From the NCBI RefSeq assembly GCF_905147365.1, contig NC_056428.1:17638001-17702000 (forward strand): DNA of 64,000 nt, read 5' to 3'. The notes beneath the pieces are model-generated. The model was not told where the DNA came from. It saw only the letters and a list, made by a program, of their open reading frames with translations, and did not search any database. Origin of the DNA: Aricia agestis (Eukaryota > Arthropoda > Insecta > Lepidoptera > Lycaenidae). A program made the translations under genes and the position numbers. How positions within the stretch are numbered: the first letter of the stretch is position 1; each line of letters opens with the position of its first letter. Shown here piece by piece: positions 15,001-22,500 of this stretch.

Positions 15001-18000
15001 AAAGAAAATATGTTGTTTCAAGTTTGAGTAGGACAATGCAGACAATATGACTGACAAGATAGCTGACCCATGCACAGGACGAGTATGTAAAAATTCAAAA
15101 TTCATCAGTCAAGCCATTTTTCCCATTGGATTTAAGAGTAAAATGTGAGTATTGCTTACACACTTAGGTATTGCATAGAGGAATTATACATGTGTTTATA
15201 ATTGGTAGCTCTGCTTTAAATAATGATAGCTATCTTATTTTCACCATCGACACCGAAATAAGTATAAGAGAGGTATTATTAATATAAATAATTAATGTAT
15301 TTATGAACTTGTGATAATAACGACAATTTTTAATTTATTATTAACGGGTATTAATTAATAACGGGACCGACTTGTTGATTAAAACGAGTGAAGTGTCTTC
15401 AGACTTTCACCTTAATTCCGTTTGAAGTAAAAGCTCTATAGAGCGTCGTGAAGAGCTCGACGTCGCACTTTCGCACAGAAACGAGAGATTAATGGCGGAC
15501 GATAATAATTATTCCTGTGTCAATATTAATTGTTTCAGAAAATCAATTATTGAAAAATTTTTAAACCACCGATCCCCAAGCGGCAGCCGGCTGCCGCATA
15601 GCAATTGAAAATCTATTGTGTCTGCGATACCCACGATGAATGTGTTAAAAAAAACCTGCATAAATAATTTTAATATAAACAGAAAAATATATTACTTATC
15701 TTTTAGGATCAATTCAGACCGCAACGCGACGAGGCGAGACGAGGCATAAATAAATTTGTATGGATTTGACAGATTTCAATTGCGTGAGACGTCTTGCGAA
15801 TCTGTCAAATCCATATAAATTTAGAAATGCGTCACTTTGCGGTCTGAATCAACTTACGAATCAACCTTTAGGGTAAATTTACATTGCAATGTGACGAGAG
15901 TCGAGTCGATGTGATAATGTGATGTGTCAGTAGTTCCGCCACATTTTTTGTCGCTCAGGAACTGTACGTTTTGCCTTTACAAAAACAATTCTATTTTCTC
16001 TTCTTGAAAAAGCTTATGACATTCATCTTATTCGAGTAAGCGCTTTAAGAGTGAAGAAGTAACAGACTAACCGACTGACAAACAAACCGACAGATAAACA
16101 GACGGACGTCCGCATTTATAATATGGACAAGATATCAAAGGTAACAGCGAATTTTTTCTCTTCCTGTCCTTTGCATGAATTAAATTCGCATCTTTCAATT
16201 TCCTTACATGTCGACCTAAAAATGATGTGTTTCCGCATAACCTATAAGTATTTTGTAATATTGCAGAGGACGTGCTGAGCGAGTGCAAGGGCGAGTGCGT
16301 GATCTGCCTGGAGGAGCTGACGGCCGGCGACACCATCGCTCGCCTGCCCTGCCTCTGCATTTACCACAAAGGGTGAGGAACCCTACACACATACAATAAA
16401 TTTAAAATTTATTGACAATTTTAAAAAAAATGTATAAATACTATACAGGAGTAACTGAGTCAAAAACTACGTTGCACTAAACGCAAACCGACCACGGGTC
16501 AATTCAGACCGCAACGCGACGCGTAGATACATTTCTAAATTTGTATTGAATTGACAGACTTGCATGACGATTCACGCAATGGAAGTCTGTCAAATCCATA
16601 CAGATTTAGAATTAACGCATCTACGCGTCGCGTTGCAGTCAGAATTGACCGTTAAAGTTCCCACAACCAGTGTGTATTTCGTAGAGTGTTAGTTGTTTGC
16701 CATTCGTTGGTCATACAATTTTCGTTGCATACGTGTTTATGATAATAATAATAACTGTAACCATATTTTGGCGAAAAGTATTGACTTTATATACCAGAGT
16801 AGCATTTGAGGGAACTTACACCTAGAGCTTGTGCACCATTTAACCGTAGATCAATCTGGCTAATGCTATTTATCTACAAAATCATTTCAAATAATATTAG
16901 CTCGTTGAGAATTAAAATTACCTAACAATTCATGAGAAAATTCCAAAGGATATACAATTTTTGAATTCAGTATCTTATGATGTGAAAAGCTTTCTGGGTA
17001 AAGTCTATTCAGAATTCAGCTATGATTAGAATTTAAAGCTGTGGTATTATTATCTACGATTGTAGCTGTAGATGGAAAAAAGTCTCCCTGGGCAATACTC
17101 CCTTAAATATTGAAAACTTATACTAAATGTAGCTTATTTTTCGGGATACAATTTTTAATATGCAATCTATATATATAAAACTCAAAAGGACTCACTGATT
17201 GACATAGTGATCTATCAACGCACAGCCCAAACCACTGGACGGATCGGGCTGAAATTTGGCATGCAGGTAGATGTTATGACGTAGGCATCCGCTAAGAAAG
17301 GATTTTGATAAATTCCAACCCCAAGGGGTTCAAATAGGGGATGAAAGTTTGTATATGTCGTAGGATGATTTGATAAATCCGTGTTTTCGCGAAATCCCTA
17401 GAATTTTCGCGAAAATTCGATTTATCAAATCATCCTACGACATCGTAGGATAACACTTCATAACGCGAGCGAAGCCGTGGGCCAAAGCTCGTTAAAATAT
17501 AAAATAGGTAGTCAACAGTTAAAATAAATCGTCATTGCTTAAAAAAAAGCCCGGTTATTCGCGCCACGTTCCATGACAGCGCTTTACGCTAAAGTGGCAG
17601 TATTACAGCTCGAGAGCCGCGTATTGTTCCCGGCTTTCAGCGCATTTGGGTCGCCCGCGCCCCGCAGCCAGCTACTGTAGCTATGGTTGTAGCTACTGTA
17701 TAGTTAGCGGTTTACTGCCATTGTGTTAGTGCAATGACTCGTTTAATACAGTGATGACTACTGCAGTTCATTATTTTGCAGCAGAAATATATTTTGACAG
17801 CCACGTAATACTGATGTTATCGAATGCCGAATGGTTAATGTAACTTTAGATTTTGAAACGTATATCAGTTTAGACGTTCAATTACACACCTGGACAAAAT
17901 TCACGCTTTGTTATTGTTAATTATTATTATCAAAGTTTTATGCAGCTGATACTTACAACCGTACAATGCTTGCTGACTTTAGGCATAATATTATATCGTT

Positions 18001-18698
18001 TACATTACAATATGCACAAGCATCGTCGCGACTCGCGTCGAATTCCGCAGTGGATAGACACTATGAATGACTAATGTTTAACGAATAAAGTCCTAAGCCA
18101 CATGGCGGGTAGATTCGACACAGAACGATGTCTTTTTAACAACCTAAAAACTCCACCCAGCTTGAGTGACCCCTCTCCACCAAGCCAATGTCACAACATC
18201 TAAAGGCAAAGGGTGGAGCAGCATAAAATCTAAGGAAATCGGAAAATGTCGGATCTACTGGCCGCCACACCGACTGGGACCTCACCGTTCAAAACATTAA
18301 TATTATCATTAAGTATGCAATTTATAAAACAATAAATGTATATATTTATTTATTATATGTATAACATATTATACTCTATTCTATTAAATATACATATACA
18401 CATATATATATAAAAAAAAAAAAAAAAAAAAAAAAAATGTCCATGGCGTGATGGACCACAATTAATTAAAATTCATAATATTATTTCAATTATCCTTGGT
18501 GCGAAAAATCTAAATAATAAAATAACAAAAAAAGGATATGGACGAACAGTCTATAGACGGCCCCAATTTTATAATAAAAAAAAAAAAAAAAATGTTTAAC
18601 GAATTTGATAATATTAACACTATTTATTCTCATGTTTCAGTTGCATAGACCAGTGGTTCGAGGTGAATCGGTCGTGCCCCGAGCACCCTGGCGACTAA
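1..18698 (+). CDS. Znrf: ZNRF1/2-type RING E3 ubiquitin ligase, 3' part (4 exons)
   Basis: The spliced exons 1-58, 13794-13889, 16267-16372 and 18641-18698 give 105 residues plus TAA. All junctions are GT-AG and the phases agree (1, 1, 2). The product reads through a short zinc-finger segment beginning CPVCSKF with a later H-x3-C, then the linker RPRLSYNEDVL, then a C-terminal RING running from CVICLEEL through LPCLCIYHKGC and ending NRSCPEHPGD. This order and this ending are those of the ZNRF1/ZNRF2 family, which are membrane-associated E3 ligases (N-myristoylated in vertebrates, acting on endosomes, lysosomes and neuronal membranes). The N-terminal exon(s) with the expected myristoylation site lie upstream of the window. 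All zinc ligands I can place are present, so the ligase looks functional. The gene is large because of repeat-filled introns, and an antisense gene sits in intron 1. Whether it is the ZNRF1 or the ZNRF2 counterpart cannot be told; insects may have a single copy. Confidence 0.93.
190..350 (+). repeat. Interspersed repeat in ZNRF intron 1
   Basis: Contains TTCAGCAGTTTGGGCGTGAA, GAGGTAACAGACAGACAG and a short T/A tail; same family as 20275-20470. Confidence 0.6.
351..1740 (+). other. ZNRF intron 1, mostly unassigned
   Basis: AT-rich, no gene seen. Holds a repeat fragment with TTCGTTTATCGCACATGAAC at about 1031-1050, a GC-rich block at 1060-1220, and a CGCACTTGGCCGG tail at about 1178-1190 shared with the GGGTTCCGTACC family. 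Confidence 0.5.
1745..2171 (-). repeat. Inverted repeat arm A of an unassigned element
   Basis: Matches 3731-4090 in reverse orientation over about 350 bp: for example CATCGTCCTTCTCTCTTCAC, CATATGCCAGGTGAA, TTTACTTGAATAAAAGACGA and CAGCAAACTTCGAAGATC. A third copy of the terminal part lies at 42379-42530. Confidence 0.8.
2536..3062 (+). repeat. GGGTTCCGTACC-type interspersed repeat, copy 1
   Basis: Begins TTTTTAGGGTTCCGTACC, has CTGTCCGTCCGTCCGTCTGT near the start and ends CGCGAGTCCGACTCGCACTT then GGCCGGTTTTTT. Other copies: 6792-7100, 37248-38335 (split by insertions) and a 5' fragment at 12077-12160. No coding capacity. Confidence 0.8.
3062..3725 (-). mobile_element. 5'-truncated non-LTR retrotransposon
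   Basis: Its coding end is at 3721-3359. The 3' UTR contains GAGTTTCTTACGCCGGTTCT, then TCTCGCCGGGTTAGTTCCCG, and an A-rich end at 3062. The same 3' UTR occurs at 50480-50640 on the other strand, so this is one family with at least two truncated copies here. Confidence 0.8.
3359..3721 (-). pseudogene. Reverse transcriptase C-terminal fragment (Jockey/CR1-like LINE)
   Basis: About 120 codons. It reads LQKRAIRSIYKMSALESLRD, ISILTVASLYILDNVIYVRK, HSRNTRNKHKLDI, and near the end YNKIPENV and INKFKKLDKERL. This order (QKRAIR, LTV-SLYI-E/D, TRN, YNKLP, FK-LK) is that of the end of Jockey/CR1-clade reverse transcriptase ORF2. The catalytic YxDD part is missing because of 5' truncation, so it cannot be active. 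Confidence 0.75.
3731..4090 (+). repeat. Inverted repeat arm B of an unassigned element
   Basis: Opens TTAAGAGGGCTAC, then AATCAAACATCGTCCTTCTC, matching arm A (1745-2171) and 42379. Together A and B make an inverted pair around the LINE and the repeat at 2536-3725. Confidence 0.8.
4091..5374 (+). other. ZNRF intron 1, nothing assigned
   Basis: No gene, RNA gene or bounded element seen. AACTCAGCTGGTAGAG at about 4304 is weakly tRNA-like but has no matching arms. Confidence 0.5.
5375..5514. mobile_element. Small hAT-type MITE
   Basis: Starts CAGTAGCGGCATTAAG. The flanking GGTAAAGT (5367-5374) and AGTAAAGT (5515-5522) are a 7/8 target duplication. Shares AAGGCAAACAAA and CTGGGCGCCGAAGAA with the copy at 48928-49108. 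Confidence 0.7.
5515..7265 (+). other. ZNRF intron 1 with repeat fragments
   Basis: A GGGTTCCGTACC repeat occupies 6792-7100, and a SINE scrap (CACGAATGGGCCG) lies at about 6470. The rest is AT-rich and unassigned. Confidence 0.5.
6792..7100 (+). repeat. GGGTTCCGTACC-type repeat, copy 2
   Basis: Begins TTTTTAGGGTTCCGTACCCA, continues AAACGGGACCCTATTACTGA, and ends ACTCGCACTTGGCCGATTAT. A shorter version of the copy at 2536. Confidence 0.78.
7277..7435 (+). mobile_element. Poly(A) retro-insertion with 11-bp target duplication
   Basis: GCTATAATGCG occurs at 7266-7276 and again at 7436-7446. Between them lie about 140 bp ending CCATTCCCCGTCTC, then about 18 A and one T. This is the signature of a 5'-truncated LINE/SINE copy made by target-primed reverse transcription. 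The perfect duplication suggests a young insertion. Confidence 0.88.
7791..7800 (-). terminator. Overlapping AATAAA signals for the antisense secreted gene
   Basis: On the minus strand the sequence reads AATAAATAAA, two overlapping polyadenylation hexamers about 40 nt after the TAG at 7840. This gives a very short 3' UTR. Confidence 0.6.
7840..8354 (-). CDS. Secreted Cys/Pro-rich protein, terminal exon
   Basis: The acceptor is ATCTTTTCAG|AC. The exon encodes residues 98-268 and stops with TAG at 7842-7840. An in-frame ATG further upstream would read through the intron (MDSNKIFS), but the splice signal and the phase match with the upstream exon make the spliced reading better. Confidence 0.68.
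7840..8806 (-). CDS. Putative secreted Cys/Pro-rich protein, antisense inside ZNRF intron 1
   Basis: Two exons, 8806-8515 and 8354-7840, join in phase 1 (CCA-G to AC-TGC) over a 160-bp intron and give 268 residues. The N-terminus MLYIMVLAAVAAA looks like a short signal peptide. It is followed by a Cys cluster (CATACARCDG, then YCALCRECRDRRREW) and an arginine-rich linker. The second exon reads CPPPRYCDDEEEIGYIK, then CPPAPPC, a Ser/Thr/Tyr/Arg stretch, CCPIFMPMLPYPCVCPLG, Gly/Pro-rich sequence, and a tail ending PKEMKNLVESQR. I do not recognise the family and propose no function beyond likely secretion. Paired Cys-Pro clusters suggest a disulfide-rich or cuticle/matrix-type protein, which is inference. 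An acceptor-like TTTCGTAG lies directly before the ATG, so a 5' UTR exon probably lies further upstream. Twin AATAAA signals follow the stop within 50 bp. Confidence 0.68.
8515..8806 (-). CDS. Secreted Cys-rich protein, exon with signal peptide
   Basis: The ATG is at 8806-8804 and the donor CAG|GTTTGA at 8514 is a weak but usable site. It encodes residues 1-97 plus one base. At least seven cysteines fall within residues 19-53. The exon is GC-rich against an AT-rich intron background, which supports coding. Confidence 0.65.
8810..10399 (+). other. ZNRF intron 1, nothing assigned
   Basis: AT-rich. An upstream exon and the promoter of the antisense secreted gene should lie somewhere here, but I cannot place them. 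Confidence 0.45.
10400..11009 (+). mobile_element. Helitron-like element, 5'-truncated copy
   Basis: Ends ACCCGTGCGAAGCCGGAGCG then GGTCGCTAG followed by T, with the CCCG/CGGG hairpin just before CTAG, as in Helitrons. Nearly the same sequence lies reversed at 45895-47280; the 5' part of the family is also at 63792-64000. Confidence 0.72.
11010..12070 (+). other. ZNRF intron 1, repeat scraps only
   Basis: Contains a repeat fragment at about 11400-11530 (TTCAGCAGTTTAAGCGTGAC). The rest is unassigned. Confidence 0.4.
12667..12887. mobile_element. MITE with AGAGTATACATTA termini
   Basis: The left end AGAGTATACATTATAGCAAG then CTATAGAG; the right end is its inverse CTCTATAGCTTGC then TAATGTATACTCT. 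About 220 bp, non-coding. A solo end of the same element (GAGTATACATTAGCAAG) lies at about 33556. Confidence 0.8.
12890..13780 (+). other. End of ZNRF intron 1
   Basis: Nothing assigned apart from a G-rich patch at 13220-13260 and a T-rich run near 13416. Confidence 0.45.
13794..13889 (+). CDS. Znrf: ZNRF zinc-finger exon
   Basis: The acceptor is TTCGTTGCAG at 13784-13793 and the donor GTCAGT is at 13890. It encodes IKCPVCSKFVLPDD and then ECHLVMCLTRPRLSYN, the Cys/His zinc-finger segment that precedes the RING in ZNRF proteins. Entry and exit are both phase 1. Confidence 0.93.
14068..14342. mobile_element. hAT-type MITE (Charlie-like ends) in ZNRF intron 2
   Basis: The left end TAGTGTTTTTCAACCTGTGA faces a right end that reads inverted GGTGCTTTTCGAACTTTTTT. 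GTCGCGACC-like GC blocks lie inside each end. I could not find a clear target duplication. Confidence 0.6.
14345..15708 (+). other. ZNRF intron 2, mostly unassigned
   Basis: A decayed tRNA-like SINE head with GGTTCGATTCCCGCGCTGTT lies at 14979-14998. No gene seen. Confidence 0.45.
15709..15852. mobile_element. MITE with TCAATTCAGACCGCAA termini, copy 1
   Basis: The left TCAATTCAGACCGCAACGCG matches the inverted right end TTGCGGTCTGAATCAA. The interior TGGATTTGACAGATT and its inverse extend the pairing. Non-coding, in ZNRF intron 2. Confidence 0.8.
16267..16372 (+). CDS. Znrf: ZNRF RING exon
   Basis: The acceptor is AATATTGCAG and the donor GTGAGG is at 16373. It encodes EDVLSECKGECVICLEEL and then GDTIARLPCLCIYHK, the first two thirds of the RING with its CxxC, the PCLC cysteines and the His ligand. 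Confidence 0.95.
16498..16650. mobile_element. MITE with GTCAATTCAGACCGCAAC termini, copy 2
   Basis: Same family as 15709-15852 with longer arms: GACCGCAACGCGACGCGTAG against CTACGCGTCGCGTTGCAGTC. In ZNRF intron 3. Confidence 0.85.
16651..17165 (+). other. ZNRF intron 3, nothing assigned
   Basis: AT-rich, no feature seen. Confidence 0.45.
17166..17491 (+). mobile_element. Non-autonomous Helitron, copy 1 (with foldback insert)
   Basis: Starts A|TCTATATATATAAAACTC and ends GCGAGCGAAGCCGTGGGCCA then AAGCTCG|T. The copy at 49471-49712 has the same ends and body (CGCACAGCCCAAACCACTGG, GGCATGCAGGTAGAT) but lacks the palindromic insert at 17355-17450. Confidence 0.82.
17355..17443. repeat. 25-bp perfect inverted repeat inside the Helitron
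   Basis: The arms 17355-17379 and 17419-17443 are exact complements (ATGTCGTAGGATGATTTGAT then AAATC). The loop itself contains TTTTCGCGAAA twice. Absent from the sister Helitron at 49.5 kb. Confidence 0.88.
17492..18073 (+). other. ZNRF intron 3, nothing assigned
   Basis: Includes a GC-rich patch at 17560-17700; no exon, RNA gene or bounded element recognised. Confidence 0.4.
18087..18591 (+). mobile_element. Poly(A) retro-insertion with 13-bp target duplication near the ZNRF acceptor
   Basis: ATGTTTAACGAAT stands at 18074-18086 and 18592-18604. The 505-bp insert ends in a run of 16-17 A and has an internal run of 26 A (18412-18437) after AATAAATG. This suggests a LINE or processed-RNA copy that was itself composite. 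The insert ends only 36 bp before the acceptor AG of the last ZNRF exon. Confidence 0.87.
18641..18698 (+). CDS. Znrf: ZNRF last coding exon
   Basis: The acceptor is CATGTTTCAG. It encodes GCIDQWFEVNRSCPEHPGD followed by TAA at 18696-18698. The family ends with the same SCPEHPxD, so the stop is at the ancestral position. The last 28 bases are also the first part of a 40-bp tandem repeat that continues into the 3' UTR. Confidence 0.95.
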
Positions 18699-18868
18699 TC
18701 GCCGCGACCTGTCGTGCCCCGCGCAACCCAGCGACTGGTCGCCACTAGTTGTCGCGCCCCGCGCAGCCCTGCGACTGGTCGCCATAAGTTGTCGCGCATC
18801 GCGCAGGTCTGCGACTGGTCGCCGCAAGTCGATGCGCCCCGCCCGGCCCGGCGTCTGTCGCGGAGACT
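18671..18868 (+). repeat. 40-bp minisatellite spanning the ZNRF stop codon
   Basis: Five consecutive units start at 18671, 18711, 18751, 18791 and 18831; the first four are exactly 40 bp and the last is about 38 bp and diverged. Each opens GTCGYGCCCCG or a near variant and carries GCGACTGGTCGCC or its counterpart. Unit 1 is the conserved coding end (SCPEHPGD plus TAA); the later units have TGG where unit 1 has TAA. The core GCGAC-TG-GTCGC is self-complementary, so each unit can form a small hairpin. In unit 1 the stop lies in the loop of GGCGA-CTAA-TCGCC. Confidence 0.9.
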
Positions 18869-19110
18869 GTCGCGCGACCGGTCGCGCGCGCACAGACTGA
18901 TGTACATACGTGCTAGTGAGATGTTTTACGTTTAATTATAAAGACGATTTGTATTTAACGCTAAGGAGTCGCCCGCCAGGGTTGTATCATATGTATAGAG
19001 AAGTTTGGTTTGCTGTAAGTTAGGTTATGTACGTTACATATCTGTTCCGTAGCTTATGTATATTATTTGATCTTTTTCATCTTGATAATAATAAAGTTGA
19101 TTTGTTTCTA
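18699..19110 (+). other. Znrf: ZNRF 3' UTR
   Basis: Non-coding stretch from the stop to just past the AATAAA at 19090. It begins with GC-rich 40-bp tandem repeats and then turns AT-rich. No open frame of note. Confidence 0.75.
19090..19095 (+). terminator. Znrf: ZNRF polyadenylation signal AATAAA
   Basis: Canonical AATAAA 392 nt after the ZNRF stop, followed by T/G-rich sequence (TTGATTTG). It is the first good signal after the GC-rich repeats. Confidence 0.7.
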
Positions 19111-19189
19111 AATTTTCTAAGGTTGTTTCATTTAGGACTCCTAATCGAACGAGTGATGATAATATAAGTTAGATCCAGTAAACTACGCA

Positions 19190-19335
19190 GACTAAGGTTG
19201 GGTTGCACCAGAGGCGGGGTTATAGTTAAAGTTAAATATGGCGCCCAAACACCCCATATTCTCATACGGGATCTGTCAATTTTTCCGGTTATAGTTAAGG
19301 TTAAAGTCAAAGTTAGATGGTGCAACCCAGTCTTA
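19190..19335. mobile_element. MITE between the vir and ZNRF 3' ends
   Basis: About 146 bp with inverted ends: GGGTTGCACCA at 19200-19210 against TGGTGCAACCC at 19318-19328, extending imperfectly outward. The interior has tandem GTTATAGTTAARGTTAAA-like blocks in both halves. It has no coding capacity. It lies in the spacer that must hold the vir polyadenylation site. Confidence 0.75.
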
Positions 19336-19478
19336 ATATGTATTTACTTATGATCGTAGTCATTAGTCAATGTGCGATCCGACTAGACCACAATTGGTCT
19401 CTGTTGATAGAGGTTTGAAAAAAAAAGTAGTATGTAGTGTGTATGATATATTGAGACAACACTTATGCAGGGGCGTAC

Positions 19479-19543
19479 TCAGCGCATGAAGGAGCGATGT
19501 CGCGGCCCCCGCGCCATGCGCCCGCCGCCCCAACCCACGCCAC
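19479..19543 (-). CDS. vir: vir last coding exon
   Basis: Encodes GVGWGGGRMARGPRHRSFMR and ends with TGA at 19481-19479. Acceptor is GCGTTTCAG. Arg/Gly-rich C-termini of this kind are arginine-methylation and RNA-binding tails in Vir homologs. Confidence 0.87.
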
Positions 19544-22500
19544 CTGAAACGCAAGAAATAACAATATCATAATAATAAGTCTATTCGTCTGGACTCGCAG
19601 TCATTCAAAATTTACAATCAAGCGCCTACAAGCTAAGTCTTTCAATTACATATTGAATAGCTTAATTTAATTATTGTTAAATACCTAACTGACCTAAGCG
19701 TTATTAATAATTATGGTAAATGTTTCCAACAATAATTTAATCTTGAAAAAGAGCAAAAGCTAATTTATTTTAAGTAATAGTTTTAAGTAATACCAAAAAT
19801 ATGAGCGATTACAATATTTACATACTCAATTGTAGTCGTTCATATTTTCTTGTATGTAAATATTTTGTAGTGAATCTTTGTACAGGAACCTAGGTAATTA
19901 CTATCTTAATGAATAATAACTCAAATATGGTAAATATTCTCGTATCGGAAATGATCTTGGTATTAAGTTTGTATGAGAATTTCGATGGCACCCGGACTCA
20001 CAAACTCAACAAAAAAGATCTACACTGTGTAGTGTGTGTACAGACGTTATAGCAATACCAGACTATATTCGATATCAAGCCACTTTCCTAGCATATCGGA
20101 CAAAGATGAAAAATTGTTTATCTATAACGACTGTATACTACACAAGATATTTGATTAGTAGTAACAGAGAGTGTGCGCATTCCCGCTACGAAGTCACCAG
20201 TCACCACATTGTGTGTTTAGTTTTGTATCGAGTAACGGTACTTTAGGCTTGTTTGTTAACTTAATATTAATCATATTTATAAAGTACTAGACGACGCCCG
20301 CCACTCCGTTGCGCAAACATTCGTTTATCGCGCGGGAACCGTACATTTTTTCGGGATAAAAAGTATACTATATCCTTTCCCGGGACTTAAAGTATCTCCA
20401 TGGCTCAACAGGATCCGTTCAGTCGTTTGGGCGTGAAGTGGTAACAGACAGACAGACACACTTTCACATGTGTTCACGGTGTTTGTTACGTAAATAAAAT
20501 AAATACATACCCATGCCGTACTGCTGCGAGGGGGGGAAGTGTCCGGCGAAGTGCTGCCCGCCGCCCATCTCCCACGCGCCGCGACCGCGACTGTACAACA
20601 CATTACTTATCGTATCAACTATCATGGAGGTAATTGATTCATAGGCACTTGACAGACGGCAGACCTAACCCGGCCAGGTGAGCCGGGTTATGTCAATTCA
20701 ATAATTGTAATCTGAGAGCGGTTTCACGTACCGCTACCAAATTATGTAGGTCCGCCATCTGCCTAGGAATCAACTTCTCTGAATATACACAAGCAAAAAT
20801 ACAATCCTATTTTTAACAATATCTACGTGGTTATAAGGATATTATCCCAAAAAAGTATTAAAAATACTCACAGAATCTATTAAAAAAATTTTGTTGAGAT
20901 TTATCAAAAAATTTGCTAGAGAACTAGATTCGGCCACGCTCCTGCGTGTCTAGACAGTGAACAGATAAAATATACTCACAGATGGCGGTAGTGTCCGGGC
21001 ACGGGCGTCGCGTTGCCGAACCTCCGAGACCCTCTGTAATAAACGAATAATTAACAACATTGTAGTTTTACGAGTAAGTATATAGGATTAAAATAGAAAA
21101 CTTATCAAAAAAAATCGAGATAGGCATAAAATATACTCGCTTGTATAATCATATAATGTCAATACAAATTTCGTGTATTGTCAACACTGGCGTGAGAGTG
21201 TACCTGGCGAGCTGATGCTGCGTCTGGTGCTGGGGCGTGTAATGTCTCGCTCGGGGCGCGTGCTGCAGGGCGGTGAAGTCGTCGACGTGCAGGCTAGGCG
21301 GGCGGGAGGTGTTGGGCGGGCGGGAGCGGAAGGCGTCGTCGCGGGCGCGAGCGAGCGCCACCGCCGGCCGCTTGTCGTCGGCCACTGTGTCCTGGCGCGC
21401 GTCGGGCACGCCCGCCAGCCGCCGCAGCCCCGCCGCCAGCTCCGCCCCGCCCCCCGCCCCGCCCCCTAGCAGCGCCTGAGCTAACTCCATGATGTCGCAC
21501 GATACCTATGATGACAGATATTTACATCTATGTAGTGGTAGAGGCGACAGTTTTTTTTATAGCGACACCTACTTAGCTTTGCAGTATTTTTCTCTCCACT
21601 TTTACATTTTTTTAATGTTAATAAGCCAGCACTATTAAGCATCATCGCGTAGTGTCTACATATGACTGATTTGTATGATAATGTAGATCAAGGGTTTACA
21701 ATTTTTTTAGCATTTTAGACGAACCAGAAAGATATTGTTTTGTTCTTTGAATGTAATTTCCAAAAACAAACACAATTTATGCGAAAGATAAGCTTTTGCA
21801 GAGCATCAGCACACTTTGAGAATATCTGATGTTGATAAGAATAAATTAAGAAATTTAAAAAACCCCCGCCAAACAATTTTAAAAAGTAATGAAAGAATAT
21901 TATATTTTACGGACTTTAAGTTGAAATAATTCCTAAGTGTAAAGTGATATTTTAGTCCATAATTGTTGTCACGGTGTGTCGGGGGACCAACAGTGTCTTT
22001 TGCATTTTGTATCGCCATGTCACTGATTGTCTCGATTTGGTTCGCTGAAACCTGACCCTTAAACTATAATGTTATGTAAAATCAAACATCTACCTACATT
22101 AGCGGTCCCCCGACACACCTTGACAACAATTATGGACTAAAATATCACTTTACACTTAGGAATTATTTCAACTTAAAGTCAGTAAAATATCATATTATTT
22201 CATTACTTTTTAAAGTTGTTTGGCGGGTTTTTTTTTAAATTTCTTAATTTAATTTTATTTAATACTTTTTAAACTTGTGTTGGTTACAGTGCAGAATATT
22301 AATTCCTATCAACATAATCATATTCTCATGATTACCATATTTTATCAATATATTTTTCGATAAGGCCGTTAATATGAGCCCAAACATCCACTTTGGGTTC
22401 ATACAAAGCTCGGTTCCTATAGAATCCAGGTGATGCGTCAGTATTTAGTGTTTATCTACTTCTTACTGGTTGTCGCAATCAAAATGAGCCCAAACACGAA

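Noticed and set aside
18630..18935. Several 70-87 codon frames over the ZNRF 3' end
   Set aside because: They arise from the 40-bp minisatellite, whose period cycles through all frames; Arg-rich and without start context.
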